Below are positions 32,461 to 36,418 of a stretch of 36,418 nucleotides of DNA, piece by piece; position 1 is the stretch's first letter, and each line of letters opens with the position of its first letter. This DNA comes from an uncultured Alteromonadaceae bacterium (lineage in GTDB: Bacteria > Pseudomonadota > Gammaproteobacteria > Enterobacterales > Alteromonadaceae). The stretch is taken from NCBI GenBank assembly GCA_938085045.1, contig CALKGI010000217.1, forward strand, positions 1 through 36,418. Reading direction: 5' to 3'. Under the pieces are notes generated by a model. The model did no database searches and had not been told where the DNA came from. It saw only the letters and a list, made by a program, of their open reading frames with translations. Made by a program: the position numbers and the translations under genes.

Positions 32461-34734
32461 ATGTTAACCAGATTACGCAGTATTGTTCAGGAAGTGAATC
32501 AGGAACCGAGTCTTTCGGTTGCGCTGAATAATTTGGTTAGTCATGTTAAAGATGCCATGAATACCGAGTGTTGCTCGGTGTACTTGGCCAATTATGAAAC
32601 CCGTCATTTCATTTTGCGGGCAACAGATGGCTTGAGCCGCGAATCTATCGGCCGAGTCAATATTGGTTTCTCTGAAGGTTTGATTGGTTTTGTCGGCCAA
32701 AGAGAAGAGCCAATAAACATAGCCAGTGCCCAAACCCACCCTCGATTCAAACAATATCCCGAAGTTAAAGAAGAAAAGTACAATGCTTTTTTGGGCGTGC
32801 CTATTATTCATCAGCGCCGAGTGTTGGGGGTTATTGCCGTTCAGCAAAAAGTCAGCCGAGTATTTAATGAAGACGAAGAAGCTTTTGTTGTCACTTTGGC
32901 CGTTCAGTTGGCATCGGTTCTGGCTCACGCAGAAACTCGTTCGTTGTTACAGCTAGAAGCAACTCAGAAAAAGGCTTTTGGTACTCAGCAAATTCGTTGT
33001 ATTCCTGGTTCGCCCGGTATTGCCATTGGTTTTGCATATGTCGCTTATCCTGTGGCCGACTTTGACTCGGTTTCTTTGCGTAAGGTGTATGACTGCGAGG
33101 CGCAAATTCAGCGTTTTTATAAAGCCGTTATTCAAACGCGCAAGGAATTTAAAGATATGGCGGCCAAATTGGCCGACCAATTACCTGATGATGCGCTGGG
33201 TATTTTTGATGTTTATCAACAAATGCTCGGCTCTGCCAGTTTAGGTGTTGATGTAGAAGAGCAAATCAGAAAAGGCTGGTGTGCCATCAGCGCGTTAAAA
33301 ATTGTCATCGAAAAGCTGGTGGGCCAATTTGAGGCGATGAATGATGAGTATATTCGCGAGCGTTCGACCGACATCAAAGATCTTGGACATCGGGTATTGA
33401 GTCATCTGCTACAAAATGAAGTCAATCTTAAACAAATGCCGGGTAAAGCAATATTGTTTGCTGAAGAGGTAACCGCCTCGATGTTGGCTGAAATTCCCCG
33501 CCAGAAGCTCCAAGGCGTGGTATCGGTCAAAGGCTCTAATAACTCTCATGCAGCCATTATGGCACGAGCCATGGGCATTCCAGCGGTCATGGGGCTTGAC
33601 GATATTCCGTTGTTGCAGTTAGAAAGCGAAAAAATCATTGTCGATGGTTATACCGGTTTTTTGTTGATTGCACCCCCTCAAGATGTCATCGATGAGTATC
33701 AGTCATTAGTTGATGAAGAACGTGAGTTAGAAAAGGAACTTTTACAGCAAGATCACCTGCCCGGGGTGAGTATTGACGGTGTGCCTGTGTCGTTGATGCT
33801 TAACGCTGGGCTTGGCACGGCTTACGAGTTTGTTCAATCAAGCGCGAATGATGGCATTGGTTTATATCGAACAGAATATCTTTTTATGATCAAGCAGACT
33901 TTCCCGTCTGAAATGGAGCAATTGGAATTGTATCGGGAGGTTTTGTCAAAACAACAAGATCAGCCCGTGGTGATGCGAACCCTCGATATTGGTGGTGATA
34001 AAGCATTACCTTATTTTCCAATTAACGAAGAGAACCCATTTTTAGGCTGGCGTGGTATTCGCCTGACGCTCGATCACCCAGAGATTTTTCTGGTGCAAAT
34101 TCGCGCCATGATTGGCGCCAACATTGGCTTAAATAACTTACATATTATGCTGCCGATGGTGTGTGCGGTAGATGAGGTAGATGAGTCGATTAGGCTTATC
34201 AATCAAGCGTATTTTGAAATACGCGACGAAACGCCCGAGTGTGAAGTCAACAAGCCGCGCATCGGCATCATGATTGAAGTGCCATCAATGATTTATTTGA
34301 TTGATGACTTGGCCGGAAAAATTGATTTTTGTTCGGTAGGCAGTAATGATTTAACCCAGTATTTATTGGCGGTTGATCGCAACAATGCGCGAGTTTCGTC
34401 GTTATACGACTATTATCATCCGGCGGTGCTAAGAGCACTAAAAGAGATTATTGATAAAACTGGTCGCTGCGAAATTCCAACCAGTATTTGCGGTGAGTTA
34501 GCCGGAGACCCAGGTGGTGCGATTTTGTTGTTTGCCATGGGTTACCGGAAACTGAGTATGAACGCCAATAATTTGGCGAAAATTAAATGGGTCATTCGTC
34601 AATTGACTCAAGTTGAATGTGAGAAACTGCTAAAAAGCTGTCTTGATGCCAGCAATGCTGCGACAGTGCGTGCTGCCATTAATGCCTTCATGGAAGCCAA
34701 GGGGCTGGCTGGGTTAATTCGCGCTGGGCGCTAA
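32461..34734 (+). CDS. ptsP: Phosphoenolpyruvate-protein phosphotransferase PtsP (EI-Ntr)
   Basis: 757 residues. First enzyme of the nitrogen-related PTS: takes phosphate from PEP and passes it to NPr. An N-terminal GAF domain (about 1-165: NTECCSVYLANYETRHF, GLIGFVGQREEPINIA, FLGVPIIHQRRVLGVI) senses a nitrogen signal such as glutamine in E. coli. The EI region follows with the phosphohistidine His363 in GSNNSHAAIMARAMGIPAV, and the PEP-binding TIM barrel with GIGLYRTEYLFM, TLDIGGDKALPYF, GWRGIRLTL, IGIMIEVPS and SVGSNDLTQY. A normal full-length protein. The ATG lies 50 nt after rppH, the E. coli order, and cotranscription is likely. Confidence 0.96.
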   Translation: MLTRLRSIVQEVNQEPSLSVALNNLVSHVKDAMNTECCSVYLANYETRHFILRATDGLSRESIGRVNIGFSEGLIGFVGQREEPINIASAQTHPRFKQYPEVKEEKYNAFLGVPIIHQRRVLGVIAVQQKVSRVFNEDEEAFVVTLAVQLASVLAHAETRSLLQLEATQKKAFGTQQIRCIPGSPGIAIGFAYVAYPVADFDSVSLRKVYDCEAQIQRFYKAVIQTRKEFKDMAAKLADQLPDDALGIFDVYQQMLGSASLGVDVEEQIRKGWCAISALKIVIEKLVGQFEAMNDEYIRERSTDIKDLGHRVLSHLLQNEVNLKQMPGKAILFAEEVTASMLAEIPRQKLQGVVSVKGSNNSHAAIMARAMGIPAVMGLDDIPLLQLESEKIIVDGYTGFLLIAPPQDVIDEYQSLVDEERELEKELLQQDHLPGVSIDGVPVSLMLNAGLGTAYEFVQSSANDGIGLYRTEYLFMIKQTFPSEMEQLELYREVLSKQQDQPVVMRTLDIGGDKALPYFPINEENPFLGWRGIRLTLDHPEIFLVQIRAMIGANIGLNNLHIMLPMVCAVDEVDESIRLINQAYFEIRDETPECEVNKPRIGIMIEVPSMIYLIDDLAGKIDFCSVGSNDLTQYLLAVDRNNARVSSLYDYYHPAVLRALKEIIDKTGRCEIPTSICGELAGDPGGAILLFAMGYRKLSMNANNLAKIKWVIRQLTQVECEKLLKSCLDASNAATVRAAINAFMEAKGLAGLIRAGR

Positions 34735-34826
34735 GGGCTTTTGATCTTTTTTACCACCGCGATAGTATGAATTGCCTCATGCACCTGATAAAATCTCCCC
34801 ACTTTTCTTAGGGCGTTGTAGATAAC

Positions 34827-35627
34827 TTGTTCACTGTATTTGTCACATGCCTGATATTGGGTGCTGTCGTTGGTTTTCTGGCTGGTTTGCTGGGCATAGG
34901 CGGTGGCTTGTTGATAGTACCTGTATTGTCGGTTTTATTATTCAAACTGGATATAGTCGGCGAACAGCCCGCTTTTATGGTTGCGGTGGCGACCTCACTT
35001 GCCTCAATTATCTTCACTTGTTTTTCTTCTGCGTTAACCCATCATCGTCATGATAATGTCGATTGGTCGCTGGCCGTGTGGGTTATTGCCAGCGTTGGCC
35101 TTGGCGCCGGTTTGAGTAGTTTTATGTCGGTTCATATCAGTGTTGAAATGCTTGAAACTCTTTTTGCCATTACCGTGAGTTTTGTTGCTTTACGAATGAT
35201 ATTTGCCAAGACAACAGACAAAGCAAATCAAACTCAACATCCCAATAAATTTATTCTGGTGCCGGTGAGCATGGTTATTGGTAGTTTATCGAGCCTTATA
35301 GGTATCGGCGGTGGGGCATTGGTTGTGCCGATGTTATCGCAGTTACGTTTTAATGTGAAAAGAGCCATAGGTGTAGGCTCTGTTGCCGGAACTTGTATTG
35401 CTGTTGTTGCAACGGTAGGATATGTCACCGTTGGCTGGCAGCAATATGCGCTATCTGATTGGTTTTTAGGTTATATTTATTTACCGGCTTTGTTGGGGTT
35501 AATCACCACCTCGTCAATATTTGCGCCTATTGGGGCTAAATTGGTTCATCGTTTGCCGGTGATTGTATTGAAGCGGCTTTTTGCTGCTTTTTTGTTTGTG
35601 GTTGTATTAAAAATGTTGTTGTTTTAA
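34827..35627 (+). CDS. TauE/SafE (sulfite exporter) family membrane protein
   Basis: 266 residues, with 7-8 predicted transmembrane helices and the two-fold repeat typical of TauE/SafE (PF01925): the two signature loops FLAGLLGIGGGLLIVPVL (about 17-34) and SSLIGIGGGALVVPMLS (about 155-171). The family moves organic or inorganic anions, mostly sulfur compounds, out of the cell, but many members are untested, so the substrate is open. The start is taken as TTG at 34827, the only start before the first helix; AGGG lies 12-15 nt upstream, so this is tentative. It sits between ptsP and lgt, which are adjacent in E. coli. Confidence 0.88.
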   Translation: MFTVFVTCLILGAVVGFLAGLLGIGGGLLIVPVLSVLLFKLDIVGEQPAFMVAVATSLASIIFTCFSSALTHHRHDNVDWSLAVWVIASVGLGAGLSSFMSVHISVEMLETLFAITVSFVALRMIFAKTTDKANQTQHPNKFILVPVSMVIGSLSSLIGIGGGALVVPMLSQLRFNVKRAIGVGSVAGTCIAVVATVGYVTVGWQQYALSDWFLGYIYLPALLGLITTSSIFAPIGAKLVHRLPVIVLKRLFAAFLFVVVLKMLLF

Positions 35628-35666
35628 TCGTTTCGCTGCGCATCTTGATAAAATGAAGAGAATTTT

Positions 35667-36418
35667 GTGAGTAACTATTTAACTTTTCCAAAGATAGACC
35701 CCATTATATTTACCATTCCTAATGTACCTTTGATTGATGAAATATCCGTACGTTGGTATGGCTTGATGTATTTGGTCGGTTTTGCTCTGGCGATGTTTAT
35801 TGCCAATAAAAAGGCTGAACAACCCAATTCTGGTTGGGACAAAGAGCAGGTATCAGACTTGCTGTTTTATGGTTTTCTCGGCGTGATTTTGGGCGGGCGA
35901 ATTGGTTATGTTATGTTTTACCAGTTTGGTTATTTCCTCGAAAATCCACTGTATTTATTTCAAATTAATACCGGTGGCATGTCGTTTCATGGCGGTTTGC
36001 TTGGGGTTATTGTGGCGATTTTCTGGTTTGCCCGCAAAACCAAAAAGAACTTTCTCGACTTAGGTGATTTTGCCGCACCTTTGATACCGCTTGGTCTTGG
36101 TGCCGGTCGTATTGGCAATTTTATTAACGCCGAATTATGGGGCCGAACAACGGATGTCCCTTGGGCCATGGTTTTTCCAGGGGCAGGCGCATTACCAAGA
36201 CATCCTTCACAGTTGTATGAGTTTTTCCTCGAAGGCATAGTGTTGTTTATCATTATTTATCTATTTGGTAAAAAGAAACGTCCAGCTGGCAGTATTGGCG
36301 CACTATTTTTACTGGGTTACGGGGTTTTCCGCTTTATTATCGAATACTTCCGCGAGCGAGATGCACATTTGACAGATGGCATTTACAATTTTATTTCGAT
36401 GGGGCAAATTCTGTCGTT
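35667..36418 (+). CDS. lgt: Prolipoprotein diacylglyceryl transferase (3' end cut by window)
   Basis: Reads from a GTG at 35667 (GAAGAG upstream) to the window end: 250 codons of about 270-290 expected. Transfers diacylglycerol from phosphatidylglycerol to the lipobox Cys of lipoproteins in the inner membrane. N-terminal [16 protein letters not shown], the [11 protein letters not shown] helix, the family signature [16 protein letters not shown] segment with [10 protein letters not shown] before it, then [31 protein letters not shown] and [12 protein letters not shown]. These are the catalytic His and Arg regions of Lgt. It starts 40 nt after the TauE/SafE gene. No interruption seen. Confidence 0.95.
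   Translation, partial: MSNYLTFPKIDPIIFTIPNVPLIDEISVRWYGLMYLVGFALAMFIANKKAEQPNSGWDKEQVSDLLFYGFLGVILGGRIGYVMFYQFGYFLENPLYLFQINTGGMSFHGGLLGVIVAIFWFARKTKKNFLDLGDFAAPLIPLGLGAGRIGNFINAELWGRTTDVPWAMVFPGAGALPRHPSQLYEFFLEGIVLFIIIYLFGKKKRPAGSIGALFLLGYGVFRFIIEYFRERDAHLTDGIYNFISMGQILS

Noticed and set aside
22677..35664. A shared 12-mer GCTGCGCATCTT just before ubiI and just before lgt
   Set aside because: Matches of this length are expected tens of times by chance in 36 kb; the similarity outside it is weak.

Overview
The window looks like chromosomal DNA of a marine gammaproteobacterium, probably Alteromonadales. The evidence is moderate GC, E. coli-like housekeeping synteny (rpiA, fau, 6S RNA, zapA, ygfB, ubiH, ubiI, gcvTHP, mutH, rppH, ptsP, lgt), a MutH protein that implies Dam-directed mismatch repair, and envelope families common in that order. 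The genus is not determined.

Core left flank (1-1590, minus strand): rpiA (cut by the window edge), fau/ygfA and the 6S RNA gene ssrS with its promoter. In many gammaproteobacteria zapA lies directly upstream of ssrS. Here zapA is at 20303-20557, and about 18.7 kb of accessory DNA sits between them.

Accessory island (about 1650-20300): (a) two tandem genes for paralogous 40-residue one-helix membrane proteins, each with the same promoter layout; (b) an ECF sigma factor and anti-sigma factor, with a divergent S8 subtilisin-like protease carrying a long Asp/Glu repeat, then an outer-membrane barrel protein and a DUF1800/DUF1501 pair. The DUF1800 protein has its own Asp/Glu repeat, and the DUF1501 protein has a Tat signal; (c) an esterase-fold/TPR protein whose nucleophile elbow has Glu in place of Ser, an APH-fold (ThrB-like) kinase, a class-C beta-lactamase-fold hydrolase and a GlxA-type AraC regulator; (d) two tandem genes for 58- and 51-residue peptides sharing the ending SMGGGDK, each with its own matched sigma70 promoter and a conserved 40-nt hairpin element about 82 nt past the stop; (e) a 1126-residue beta-propeller sensor histidine kinase with no response regulator nearby.

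Core right part (20303-36418): zapA; divergent ygfB, ubiH and ubiI (pepP, which lies between ygfB and ubiH in E. coli, is absent); gcvT-gcvH-gcvP with a terminator between gcvH and gcvP; a 52-residue CxxC mini-protein; a solute-binding lipoprotein; mutH; an intergenic cluster of five consensus DnaA boxes at the position where E. coli has DARS2; rppH, ptsP (EI-Ntr), a TauE/SafE permease and lgt (cut by the window edge).

The most novel candidates are the duplicated SAGP/SMGGGDK peptide units, the duplicated 40-residue membrane-protein units with their shared promoter, and the sigma-factor/acidic-repeat protease/DUF1800-DUF1501 cluster. The DARS2-like locus is an unusually clear non-coding site. 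I saw no tRNA, rRNA, CRISPR array, transposase or integrase gene.
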